From Treponema sp. (GTDB lineage Bacteria > Spirochaetota > Spirochaetia > Treponematales > Breznakiellaceae): DNA of 52,841 nt. Location of the stretch: the NCBI GenBank assembly GCA_031278815.1, contig JAITJS010000026.1:1-52841 (forward strand), read 5' to 3'. Below are positions 24,142 to 32,951 of the stretch, in pieces (positions within the stretch are counted from its first letter, which is position 1; every line of letters begins with the position of its first letter). The translations under genes and the position numbers were made by a program. The notes below the pieces were generated by a model, which made no database searches, was not told where the DNA came from, and saw nothing but the letters and a program-made list of their open reading frames with translations.

Positions 24142-25209
24142 TTATTGATTCTGCTGGCTTATATCTTGAAAGACATCCTTAAGGAGGAGTACTGCATCGG
24201 TGAGCAGGGGATCAAATTGGGTTCCCCGGCCTTCATTGATTACCCGGTACGCCTCAGCATAAGGGAAAGCGATCTTATACACCCGAGGACATACCAACGC
24301 ATCGTAGACATCAACCAGGGAAACGATCCGGGCGGACAGGGGTATATCATAGCCCTTAATGCCCCGAGGATAGCCTTTCCCGTCAAAGCGCTCGTGGTGG
24401 CAGTAACAAATATCTCGGCAATGCTTTAAATAGATGGTATCTGTATGGGTTAAGATCGATTCGATAATATTTTTACCGATGATCGTATGGGTCTTCATGA
24501 TCTCGAATTCTTCAGTAGTGAATCTATCCGGTTTGAGGAGGATCTTATCGGGAATGCCGATTTTGCCTATATCGTGGAGGGCCACGGATTTGACGATGAT
24601 ATCCGGTTCAAGACGCAGCAGTTCCTGTGCATACACCGAAGAGGATTCGAGAAGATAGTCGATCAAGGCTTTAGAAAAAAACTGGGTCCGCTTGACATGG
24701 TTGCCCGACTCGAGGTTACGATATTCAATGATATTGGCCATGGCCTGGAGCATATTATCCAGGGTTGCCGTAACCTCCGCGGTCTTTTCCTGGACCATGA
24801 CTTCCAACTTGTCGCTGTAGTTCTTTAATTCGATCTGGTTCTTCACCCTGAGTTTCACGATCTCAGGAAGGAAGGGTTTAGAAATGAAATCCACGGCCCC
24901 TGCGGATAAGGCTTCACTTTCCGAGTCTGAGGTGGTAATGAAAATCACCGGTATTCGCTTGAGGGTCTTATCAGCCTTCATAACTTCCAGCATCTGGTAG
25001 CCGTTCATTTCCGGCATAAATACATCCAGGAGGATGATCTTGGGAAGCACCGGGGTACGGTGCAGTACCTCAAGCGCCTCTAAGCCGTTTCCCGCGGTAA
25101 GGACGGTATAATCATCGTTCAATATCTCTTCCAGGATCAGCACATTCATGTCTACATCATCTACCACCAAAACCGTAGGAACTGGACTGTTTTTCCTGTA
25201 CTTACCCAT
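24142..25209 (-). CDS. Response regulator with HD-GYP phosphodiesterase domain
   Basis: 355 residues. Residues ~8-125 are a receiver domain: VLVVDDVD, the phosphorylation Asp in IILLDVFMPEMNG, and the Lys in FISKPF. A coiled coil links to an HD-GYP domain with HDIGKIGIPDKILLKP, HTIIGKNI, CHHERFDGKGYPRG and SLVDVYDAL, all metal-site residues present. It should hydrolyse cyclic di-GMP in response to phosphorylation, acting on motility or surface behaviour. The start is the ATG at 25209, which overlaps the Hpt stop by eight bases (ATGGGTAA) and gives MGKYRKN; an upstream start at 25230 lies inside the Hpt gene. Confidence 0.92.
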   Translation of the reverse strand: MGKYRKNSPVPTVLVVDDVDMNVLILEEILNDDYTVLTAGNGLEALEVLHRTPVLPKIILLDVFMPEMNGYQMLEVMKADKTLKRIPVIFITTSDSESEALSAGAVDFISKPFLPEIVKLRVKNQIELKNYSDKLEVMVQEKTAEVTATLDNMLQAMANIIEYRNLESGNHVKRTQFFSKALIDYLLESSSVYAQELLRLEPDIIVKSVALHDIGKIGIPDKILLKPDRFTTEEFEIMKTHTIIGKNIIESILTHTDTIYLKHCRDICYCHHERFDGKGYPRGIKGYDIPLSARIVSLVDVYDALVCPRVYKIAFPYAEAYRVINEGRGTQFDPLLTDAVLLLKDVFQDISQQNQ

Positions 25210-25570
25210 ACTGCTCAAGGACCTTATCAATACTTATGAGGGTTTGCTCATAACAGCGGGTAATGCTTTCCAGAGAATCATCCGCTAGGATGCGGTTTTT
25301 AAGATGCCCTTCCAATTGCAATGCCTGGGTAAAGAGTGCCGTTAAAGATAAGTTCGCAGCCATGCCTTTGATGGCATGAGCCGCAGTCTGAGCACTCTCG
25401 TAATCTTTAACCTGGAGCGCAGCGGTAAGATCCATAAAATGGGTATCCTCTTTCAGCTTATGCAGCAGTTTAACATAGAGCGTTTTATTGTGCATCACCC
25501 GTTTCAGCCCTTCTTCGACGTTAATATAGACAATCCCCTTTTCATTGATTTCCTTAATCGTGTCTGCCAT
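25202..25570 (-). CDS. Hpt (histidine phosphotransfer) domain protein
   Basis: 122 residues forming a single Hpt four-helix bundle. AAHAIKGMAANLSL contains the phosphorylatable His. It should relay phosphate from a hybrid histidine kinase elsewhere to the receiver of the overlapping HD-GYP gene. The start at 25570 (MADTIKE) is preferred because a TATAAT at 25595-25590 places transcription start near 25583, downstream of the longer candidate start at 25600. Translational overlap with the next gene suggests fixed stoichiometry. No kinase is nearby. Confidence 0.85.
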   Translation of the reverse strand: MADTIKEINEKGIVYINVEEGLKRVMHNKTLYVKLLHKLKEDTHFMDLTAALQVKDYESAQTAAHAIKGMAANLSLTALFTQALQLEGHLKNRILADDSLESITRCYEQTLISIDKVLEQYG

Positions 25571-25589
25571 TGTATTATCCCCCATACAA

Positions 25590-25595
25590 ATTATA
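25590..25595 (-). promoter_or_regulatory. -10 box for the Hpt/HD-GYP operon
   Basis: A consensus TATAAT on the minus strand, 20 bases before the Hpt ATG at 25570. The matching -35 region is poor, which may mean activator dependence. Confidence 0.5.
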
Positions 25596-25733
25596 ATCAA
25601 GACATTGAAAATGTACTGTTTTTTTTATTCTAAACGGTTCTATACGATGATTGCTTGTACTATAGTGTACGATCTTCCTGCGGACCCGTCTACACACCTG
25701 CAAGCTGCCTTGTGAAGTAGCGCCCCAGGATAA

Positions 25734-25762
25734 TTGACGAGAGCAGTATAGTCTAGTATCCT
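25734..25762 (+). promoter_or_regulatory. Probable promoter of hemB-hemL
   Basis: TTGACG (25734-25739) and TATCCT (25757-25762) are 17 bp apart, about 30 bp before the hemB start. Confidence 0.5.
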
Positions 25763-25794
25763 AGGTTCCTAAACAGAGATTGAGGTGTTAAATA

Positions 25795-26781
25795 ATGGCG
25801 GAAATGTACTATAGGGCAAGACGGCTACGGGGGAGCGATACCCTGCGCAGGATGGTCCGGGAAACCCGACTCTCCCAGGATGCCTTGATTTATCCGGTGT
25901 TTGTCAAAGCAGGAAACAATATCCAAGAACCAATTCCTGCTATGGAAGGCCAGTACCGGTATAGTGTGGACCGCTTGGGTTTTCTCTATGACCAACTCCT
26001 TGAGCGGGGGCTTAGGAAGGTACTTTTCTTCGGCCTACCGGAGCAAAAAGACCCCCATGGAAGCGGCGCCTACCAAGCGGAGGGGATCATCCAGTCGGCA
26101 TTACAGTACACCGCTGCCCAGTATCCTGAAATCTTCCGCATTACCGATGTGTGTATGTGTGCATATACCAGCCACGGTCATTGTGGAATCCTTGAGGGGG
26201 ACCAGGTTGACAATGACAAGACCCTCCCGTATTTGGCAAAGATCGCCCTTTCCCATGCAGAAGCAGGAGCCCAGATGCTGGCCCCTTCAGATATGATGGA
26301 TGGACGGGTGGGGGTCATCCGGCGGGCCTTGGATAGCAAAGGCTACCCTGCCTTGCCGATCCTGTCGTATGCAGTCAAATACAGTTCCTCCTTCTACGGC
26401 CCTTTCAGGGCTGCCGCGGATTCTACGCCGGCCTTTGGGGATAGGAAGACCTATCAAATGGACTACCATAACCAGAAAGAAGGGATCAGGACGGCCTTGA
26501 AGGACATTGAGGAGGGAGCGGACATGGTCATGGTGAAGCCGGCCCTGGCCTATTTAGACGTGATTCAACGGGTGGCTGACCGGGTTATGGTACCGGTGGC
26601 AGCCTACAGCGTGAGTGGGGAATATGCCATGATAAAGGCCGCAGCCCAAGCCGGGTATATGGACGAGGCCCAGATGGTCTGTGAAAGCGCGGTGAGCATA
26701 TTCAGGGCCGGGGCCCAAATATTGATAAGCTATTTTGCCCGGGAAATTGCCCAGTGGATTGCCCAGGGGAGGATAGGTTAA
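25795..26781 (+). CDS. hemB: Porphobilinogen synthase (delta-aminolevulinate dehydratase)
   Basis: 328 residues, the usual HemB length. Metal ligands are in VCMCAYTSHGHCG (zinc-type cysteines). The two active-site lysines are in VKYSSSFYGPFR and DMVMVKPALAYLD. It condenses two aminolevulinates to porphobilinogen. The stop overlaps the hemL start by one base (TAATG), so the two tetrapyrrole enzymes are translationally coupled. Together they feed heme, siroheme or cobalamin; the siroheme-synthase-like gene at 38227 shows at least one use in this genome. Confidence 0.95.
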   Translation: MAEMYYRARRLRGSDTLRRMVRETRLSQDALIYPVFVKAGNNIQEPIPAMEGQYRYSVDRLGFLYDQLLERGLRKVLFFGLPEQKDPHGSGAYQAEGIIQSALQYTAAQYPEIFRITDVCMCAYTSHGHCGILEGDQVDNDKTLPYLAKIALSHAEAGAQMLAPSDMMDGRVGVIRRALDSKGYPALPILSYAVKYSSSFYGPFRAAADSTPAFGDRKTYQMDYHNQKEGIRTALKDIEEGADMVMVKPALAYLDVIQRVADRVMVPVAAYSVSGEYAMIKAAAQAGYMDEAQMVCESAVSIFRAGAQILISYFAREIAQWIAQGRIG

Positions 26782-28085
26782 TGAGCGCACCCCAAGCCTT
26801 GCGTCGTTCTGCAGCCCTCTTTGCCCAGGCAAAGGAACTTATCCCCGGAGGGGTGAACAGCCCGGTCCGGGCATTTCGGGGGGTAAACCGGGATCCCATC
26901 TTCATGGATCACGGAGAAGGGGCCTTCATCTACGATGTAGATGGGAATCGCTATATTGATTACATTGGTTCCTGGGGCCCTTTGATCCTGGGGCATAATC
27001 ACCCTGACGTCTGCAAGGCAGTGCTTGCCGCAGCGGTTAAGGGCCTGTCCTTTGGTGCGGTTACCGAGGGGGAGGTCCGCATGGCTCGGCTTATGACCAG
27101 TCTAGTGCCTTCCTTGGAAATGGTCCGTATGGTCAACTCCGGTACCGAAGCGACTATGAGCGCCCTCAGAGCAGCCCGGGGTTACACCGGGCGGGAGAAG
27201 ATCCTCAAATTCGCAGGTTGCTACCACGGTCATAGCGATGCCTTGCTGGTCAAGGCCGGTTCAGGACTCTTAAGCGAAGCGATGCCAGACAGCGCAGGGG
27301 TCCCTGGGGCTTGTACTGCGGATACCCTGGTTGCCTCCTTCAATGATCTGGATAGCGTGGAGCAGCTCTTTGCCCATCACCCCAAACAGATTGCAGCCCT
27401 TATCGTGGAACCGGTAGCAGCCAATATGGGGGTGGTACTCCCGGAGGCGGGGTTTCTTAAGGGGCTGCGGGAGTTATGCTCACGGGAGGGGACACTCCTT
27501 ATCTTTGACGAGGTGATTACCGGTTTCCGATTGGGTCTTGCAGGCGCCCAGGGCTCCTATGGGGTAGAGCCGGATCTCACGGCTTTTGGGAAGATCATCG
27601 GCGGCGGAATGCCGGTAGGCGCTTATGGGGGGAGACGGGAAGTGATGGAGCTGGTATCCCCCTGCGGACCGGTGTATCAAGCGGGTACCCTTTCGGGGAA
27701 CCCGGTGGCTATGGCCGCAGGACTATGCCAGCTCAAGTACCTACAGGAACACTCAGCGGTGTACGAGCATATCAATCACCTGGGGGATATGCTCTTTAAC
27801 GGCCTGAGGGAGATAAGTAGCCGGGCGGGTGCGCCCTGTTCGGTAAACCATATCGGTTCACTGGGTTCCCTGTTTTTCACTGCTGAAAAGGTCCGGGACT
27901 TCAAAACTGCGAAGACCGCGGATACTACGCAGTATGCCCGGTATTTTACCCATCTCATTGAGCAGGGCGTATACCAGGCGCCAGCTCAGTTTGAAGCTTT
28001 GTTTGTTTCCTATGCCCATACTGAGGCAGAAATACACAAGACCCTGGAAATCGCCGAAGATTTTTTCCGTACCTCCTTGAGGTAA
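26781..28085 (+). CDS. hemL: Glutamate-1-semialdehyde 2,1-aminomutase
   Basis: 434 residues. The N-terminus IPGGVNSPVRAFRGV is characteristic, VNSGTEATMSALRAARG is the cofactor phosphate region, LIFDEVITGFR holds the Asp that contacts the pyridine nitrogen, and AFGKIIGGGMPVGAYGG contains the pyridoxal-phosphate Lys. It makes 5-aminolevulinate from glutamate semialdehyde (C5 pathway). It is coupled to hemB by TAATG. Its 3' end abuts a degenerate insertion sequence only ~15 bases after the stop, but the coding sequence appears whole. Confidence 0.95.
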   Translation: MSAPQALRRSAALFAQAKELIPGGVNSPVRAFRGVNRDPIFMDHGEGAFIYDVDGNRYIDYIGSWGPLILGHNHPDVCKAVLAAAVKGLSFGAVTEGEVRMARLMTSLVPSLEMVRMVNSGTEATMSALRAARGYTGREKILKFAGCYHGHSDALLVKAGSGLLSEAMPDSAGVPGACTADTLVASFNDLDSVEQLFAHHPKQIAALIVEPVAANMGVVLPEAGFLKGLRELCSREGTLLIFDEVITGFRLGLAGAQGSYGVEPDLTAFGKIIGGGMPVGAYGGRREVMELVSPCGPVYQAGTLSGNPVAMAAGLCQLKYLQEHSAVYEHINHLGDMLFNGLREISSRAGAPCSVNHIGSLGSLFFTAEKVRDFKTAKTADTTQYARYFTHLIEQGVYQAPAQFEALFVSYAHTEAEIHKTLEIAEDFFRTSLR

Positions 28086-28099
28086 TGTGGTATAGTCAA

Positions 28100-28551
28100 T
28101 AAAATACTTGTAAATAGCGGTTTGAAGCAAACCGTAAATTGGGGCGGCATCGCGTAAATTACGTTTCATATTCACCCATGTTTTTATCGGGTTGAAATCA
28201 GGAGAATACGGAGGCAGAAACAACGATCCGGCTTTTGTTTCTTTGTATGTTTTTTTCAAGTTCTTTTTTACGGTGGAAACTCACGTTGTCCATAATTATT
28301 ACGCTCTCTTTCTCAATACTTTTTAGCAAACAGGTCTTCAACCATGCCTCAAAACTTTCACCGTTCATAGAACCGTGATAACCCATAGGAGCAATATCCC
28401 GCGACAACATTAACACGATGAAATTTACGCCCACGCTTTGTATCTTCGACTTTTACTCCCGCAATGCCCGTCTGTATTCACGTTTAAGATGCTCTTTTAT
28501 GCCGCATTCATCCCCATATACACGCCTTCTAAATTTCTTGTCGTATGCCAT
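28100..28551 (-). mobile_element. Degenerate IS630-family transposase
   Basis: On the minus strand the remnant starts ATG (28551) MAYDKKFRRRV, then jumps directly to YGDECGIKEHLKREY, so the N-terminal HTH region is deleted. A frameshift follows RALRE: the continuation GVKVEDTKRGRKFHR is in another frame. Further shifts occur before SVIIMDNVSFHRKK (second catalytic Asp) and before FLPPYSPDFNPIKTWVNMKR. The normal NPIE glutamate codon seems to be missing. The element cannot be active. It sits at the left edge of the AT-rich MBOAT/SGNH insert, immediately after hemL. Confidence 0.85.
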
Positions 28552-28627
28552 GCCTTAAGCAATAGCATATATATTAATTGTTGTAAAGTAGAACTACTAT
28601 ACACCACTCAAGGCGGTTAGGGGGATA

Positions 28628-30125
28628 TTAAAACTGAAAATAGATAAACGGATTCGTTCCAGTATAGGCAAGTCCCATAATCGTCCCTATAACGATAAAG
28701 AAGATAACCAGATGCCAAAATGTGGATAGATCAAGTATCGGATAAAACCCATCTATAGTGGTTGCTGTATCAGATCCATTGAGTCTAAGACGATGCTTTA
28801 TGAGTGCCGATAGAGTTGCTATAAAAACAATTGGTACAGCTACTATAACCCATACATAGATTTGGGTGATACCATTTTGCCATGTAATCATACGTATAAT
28901 AAGATTACTTGCAGTTGAAAAGCTATCTGCTCTAAAAATATCCAGAAAAAACAGACAAATATATTGGTTAAGCAATTGCTTGCTAAAAAACAAAACCCCT
29001 TAAACCATTTCGGGGGGGGGAGTAAGGCAATAGGCACTTATTTATTTTTATAAAAAGGTTTCGGTACAATTTATGGATACATAAAGCAATACCATGAACG
29101 CCTCCCCAAGCAACAAATGTCCAATCTGCACCGTGCCATAATCCACCTAATAACATAGTAAGCATATTATTGATATAGGTTCGAACAACACCCTTTCTGT
29201 TTCCTCCCATAGGAATATATACATATTCTTTTAACCAGGAAGATAAGCTGATATGCCACCGTCTCCAAAATTCGCTTATGTTTCTTGAAATATAGGGCAT
29301 ATTAAAATTGCGTACAAAATCATAACCCAGGCATTTGGCACACCCAATTGCCATATCGGAATAACCGGAGAAATCAAAATATATTTGAATGGAGTATGCT
29401 ATAACCGCTAAAAGTATACTTATAGCATGAAACGCATGAGGTGTGCTAAAGACATCGTCTACAAATACTGATAACCAATCAGCAATGACCACTTTCTTGA
29501 ATAAGCCGAATATACCTATCTGAATACCTATTTTGAAATTATGTAAACTAACATTTCTATGTTCTTCAAGCTGAGGTAAGAAATCCGAAGCTCTCACGAT
29601 AGGGCCTGCTACTAATTGAGGGAAAAATGCGATATATAAGGCCAATTTCAAAAAATCTTTTTCAGCGACTACTTTTTTGCGGTATACATCAATCGTATAA
29701 CTTAAGGATTGAAAGGTATAAAAAGATATACCTACCGGTAATATAATCGGTAGAGAACCAACACGCTCAATTCTCCACATAGCCATAAAAGAAGTAATGA
29801 AAAAATTAGCATATTTAAATATGCCTAATATCAAGAGGGGAACACTCACCCCCATAATGATATACAGGGGATGAGGTTTCTGGTTTTCTAGGTGTATTGC
29901 TGCGCTATAGGTAACGATGGTCAAAAGCAACATGAGAAGACAAAATCGCCAATCCCACCACCCATAGAATATATAACTGGCGATCAACAGTAAGCTATGC
30001 TGTACTCTGCGAAGATGTGGTTCTTTTAAGCCTAAATAGTGAGCAAAAACAGGTATTTTAATGATAGTCATTACCACCAGTACTATCGTAAAAAAAACAA
30101 AAAAAGGTATACTTGAAAAAGTCAT
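28628..30125 (-). pseudogene. MBOAT O-acyltransferase, reading frame broken at a C9 tract
   Basis: Codons 30125 to 28983 encode 380 residues of an AlgI/DltB-type membrane-bound O-acyltransferase: YSIQIYFDFSGYSDMAIG, NISEFWRRWHISLSSWLKEY, and LGGLWHGADWTFVAWGGVHG with the catalytic His. The frame then meets nine C's (29020-29012) and ends about 11 codons later. The missing C-terminal part (IFRADSFSTASNLI, two helices) continues in another frame from 28993 to 28628. With ten C's the frame reads on as PKWFKG, but a second shift in the T/G runs at 28985-28999 is then needed. It is a decayed or switchable gene for acylating an exported polysaccharide. Confidence 0.8.
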
Positions 30126-30149
30126 TATATGAAACTACCTTTTGCTATG

Positions 30150-31181
30150 TTATATATCTGAGAATTTTTCACCACTTGCATTTTGAAAAAGCCTTATCTG
30201 TCTAAATAATGCATTGGCAATCATGCTATGGCCGTTTTTATTTAAATGACCGACACCAACCGCCGTATTAGTAAATCCATGGGGCAAGATATGATAATTT
30301 CTATAGGCATCCAAAAAAATATCCGTCATATCAACAAAATAGATCCCATAGTCAGTACAAGCTTGCTTAAATAAAGCAATATCTTCCCCATTGGTTTCTG
30401 CAGAAGCATCACCATCTCTCGTAAGAAGTAAATGGGGATGATAAAAAATGAGGATGTTAACCCGGTAATCGATCCTTAGGTGCTGTAATTTGTTCATTAC
30501 CCTATTCAATATTTCCAAATATACTTCCTTGCTGGCCATATCAGGGGATACGGCAATGCTTTCTTGAGTCTTAGTACCCACAAAAGATTTATACTGGCTA
30601 TAGAGTAATCGCAAAGAGGGTATTTTTTGTAAATAAAACAGTATCTTGCTACCATAAGATGGTATTCGCTGCATTCGTGCAGTAAGTGCATCTTCAAGCG
30701 ACGGTATATCAAACCGTAATGAACCTGTTTCAATGATCACATATTCCTGAGGAGCATAGTATTGAATGGCCCTTTCTATATTATTAACTATATGGGGAAA
30801 ATCATGACCAGAAATACCTATATTATAGGCGTATTTTGATGTATCAAATAAAGTATTCAATAATGCAACGGCTGTTTTATGTTGCACCACATTAGTACCT
30901 TCCATTTGGGAGGATCCCATTACTAAGAGGTCAACCCTTTGTCCATGATAGTCTGCAAGATTGTTAAATCCTTCATTATTCATCTTTCCATATCCAAAAC
31001 CCTCAGTCATCTTACTATAATAGGCATGTTTTTCCCATACATAATCAGTTGTCCCGGTCTTCGAGGAACTATGTACGGGAAGATTATAATAAGCAAAACA
31101 GCAGAGGGTTAAAACTAAAAAAGCGATACTCCCTGCGGTAATAACCTTTATAAAAGTATGGATACCTCTATGCTTTGCCAT
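30150..31181 (-). CDS. Membrane-anchored SGNH-hydrolase-like protein
   Basis: 343 residues. One N-terminal membrane helix (AGSIAFLVLTLCCFAYY) anchors a periplasmic domain. DLLVMGSSQMEG resembles block I of SGNH/AlgX-like acetyltransfer proteins, IGISGHDF may be a second block, and GVGHLNKNGHSMIA near the C-terminus supplies the His of block V. Such proteins accept acyl groups from an MBOAT partner and move them onto a glycan; the MBOAT gene lies 24 bases downstream. GGAGGG precedes the ATG. The composition is clearly more AT-rich than the lys genes around it, suggesting transfer. Confidence 0.7.
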   Translation of the reverse strand: MAKHRGIHTFIKVITAGSIAFLVLTLCCFAYYNLPVHSSSKTGTTDYVWEKHAYYSKMTEGFGYGKMNNEGFNNLADYHGQRVDLLVMGSSQMEGTNVVQHKTAVALLNTLFDTSKYAYNIGISGHDFPHIVNNIERAIQYYAPQEYVIIETGSLRFDIPSLEDALTARMQRIPSYGSKILFYLQKIPSLRLLYSQYKSFVGTKTQESIAVSPDMASKEVYLEILNRVMNKLQHLRIDYRVNILIFYHPHLLLTRDGDASAETNGEDIALFKQACTDYGIYFVDMTDIFLDAYRNYHILPHGFTNTAVGVGHLNKNGHSMIANALFRQIRLFQNASGEKFSDI

Positions 31182-31234
31182 ATACCCTCCATCTTATAAC
31201 CCCTAGGAACCGCACCGTTTCTCCCAAGGCTCCC

Positions 31235-32134
31235 TTATGCCTGTTCTACCGAAGCGATGGCTCCCTTGAGCGCCTCTTCGCTGCTCTGGGACAGCGGCCC
31301 CAGGGGAAGCCGGGTGGGCCCACCGGGAAGCCCCGCCCAGGTCATGGCCGCCTTTATGGGAATGGGATTGGTCTCGATAAACGCCGCCTTGATAAAGGGC
31401 AACAATTCGTAGTGCAATCGTCGGGCTTCTTCCCCATTGCCCGTAAGACCGGCCTTTACCAGGGCAGCGACCTTACCGGGGAACAAGTTCGCAATAACCG
31501 AAATTACCCCGTCTCCCCCCAGTGCCAGCAAGGGCAGGGTCAGTGCATCTTCCCCGGATAAAACCGTAAAGGGCTTCCCCCCCGCCTGTCCTTTGCACTT
31601 ACGGATGATATCCCCCATCTGGTTAATATCCCCGGAGGATTCCTTTACCCCGATGATTTCAGGAATCTGGGCAAGCCGTTCCATGAGTTCTGCACTGATA
31701 TTCCTCCCGGTCCGGGAGGCGATATTGTAGACGATGAGGGGAAGCCCTTCCCCAGCTTTAGCCACCGCCTCAAAGTGCCGAATAAGTCCCTGGTCGTTGG
31801 GTTTGTTGTAATAGGGAGTTACCACCAAAGCCGCATCTACCCCCAAGGCTTTAGCCCGTTGGGTGTAGTGTACCGCCGTGGCAGTGGCATTAGAGCCGGT
31901 CCCAATGATGAGGGGGACTCGTCCTTTAACTTCCGCCACCGCAATGCGAATCAGCTTTTCCTCTTCATCCTCTTCCAAGGTGGGGCTTTCCCCGGTGGTT
32001 CCTAAAGGTACCAGGCCGTCAATACCCCCCTCAATCTGGAACTGGATGAGCCGCCGAAATCCGTCATAGTCTACGGCACCGTTTTCTTTCATGGGGGTGA
32101 TGAGCGCCGTAAAGGCCCCCTGTACTAGATCCAT
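31235..32134 (-). CDS. dapA: 4-hydroxy-tetrahydrodipicolinate synthase
   Basis: 299 residues, a TIM-barrel NAL-family enzyme. GTTGESPTLEEDEE holds the Thr pair of the active site, LIVYNIASRTG holds the catalytic Tyr, and IIGVKESSGD holds the Schiff-base Lys. It condenses pyruvate with aspartate semialdehyde. It lies 10 bases after dapB, with AAGGGAG before its ATG, in a lysC-dapB-dapA operon. The SGNH gene follows 53 bases downstream on the same strand, so some read-through into the insert is possible. Confidence 0.95.
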   Translation of the reverse strand: MDLVQGAFTALITPMKENGAVDYDGFRRLIQFQIEGGIDGLVPLGTTGESPTLEEDEEEKLIRIAVAEVKGRVPLIIGTGSNATATAVHYTQRAKALGVDAALVVTPYYNKPNDQGLIRHFEAVAKAGEGLPLIVYNIASRTGRNISAELMERLAQIPEIIGVKESSGDINQMGDIIRKCKGQAGGKPFTVLSGEDALTLPLLALGGDGVISVIANLFPGKVAALVKAGLTGNGEEARRLHYELLPFIKAAFIETNPIPIKAAMTWAGLPGGPTRLPLGPLSQSSEEALKGAIASVEQA

Positions 32135-32144
32135 AAAAACTCCC

Positions 32145-32951
32145 TTATACGCCTAAAAGGTCTTTCAATACATAATCCAGGGTGAAAACCCCCGGCCGCG
32201 GGGTCCCTGCAGGTTTGCCGGGACCAGGACAGCCTACCAGCCACTCGGCAGCGAGTAAAGCACCGGAAGCCAAACCCTCCCGGTTGCGGGCAGTATGGGT
32301 AATCTCAATGGTGTCTGCAGGACTATCAAAAATCACGGTATGGATCCCCGGCATAGAACCCACCCGGAGACTCTGGTAGTGGATCTCCTCTGGAGCCGGG
32401 GGTCTATGCAAGGTTTCCCATACTGGGGTCTTCTTACGCTCCATACTCGAAAGGATCCAATCAATCAAGGTCTGGGCGGTTCCTGAGGGACTGTCTGCCT
32501 TTTGGTTGTGGTGAGCCTCCCAGCCTCCTACATCGTATTCTGGGAAAGAATCCATAAGGTGAGCTGCAAAGGCCGCTATCCGGTAGAAGAGGTTCACCCC
32601 AAGAGAAAAATTGGAAGCCCAGAGTAACGAAGCCCCAGAAGCCTCTAGGATCTGCGTAACCTCAGCAAGCCTATCCGTCCAGCCGGTGGTACCCACCAGG
32701 AGGGGGATCTTCTGTTCCGCCAGAATCTTGATGTTCTCAACCGCCGTATCAGGCCGGGTAAATTCAATGGCCACATCCGCTTTGCCAAGGTTTCCCCCTT
32801 CCTGTAGGCTCTTAAAAACCAGCGCCCCTGTGGGGGTTTTGCATTCCGTGGCAAAAGGATCCACTATGGCGGTGATGTGATGATTGCGTCTTAGGGCGTG
32901 GGCTTCTATCAGTCTTCCCATTTTCCCATAGCCGATGATAGCTATATGCAT
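32145..32951 (-). CDS. dapB: 4-hydroxy-tetrahydrodipicolinate reductase
   Basis: 268 residues. [14 protein letters not shown] is the NAD(P)-binding Gly-rich loop and WEAHHNQKADSPSGTAQTL is the DapB catalytic signature (His pair and Lys). It reduces the DapA product to tetrahydrodipicolinate, the substrate of DapL encoded at 20140. The start overlaps the lysC end by 10 bases. All signature residues are present. Confidence 0.95.
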   Translation of the reverse strand: MHIAIIGYGKMGRLIEAHALRRNHHITAIVDPFATECKTPTGALVFKSLQEGGNLGKADVAIEFTRPDTAVENIKILAEQKIPLLVGTTGWTDRLAEVTQILEASGASLLWASNFSLGVNLFYRIAAFAAHLMDSFPEYDVGGWEAHHNQKADSPSGTAQTLIDWILSSMERKKTPVWETLHRPPAPEEIHYQSLRVGSMPGIHTVIFDSPADTIEITHTARNREGLASGALLAAEWLVGCPGPGKPAGTPRPGVFTLDYVLKDLLGV

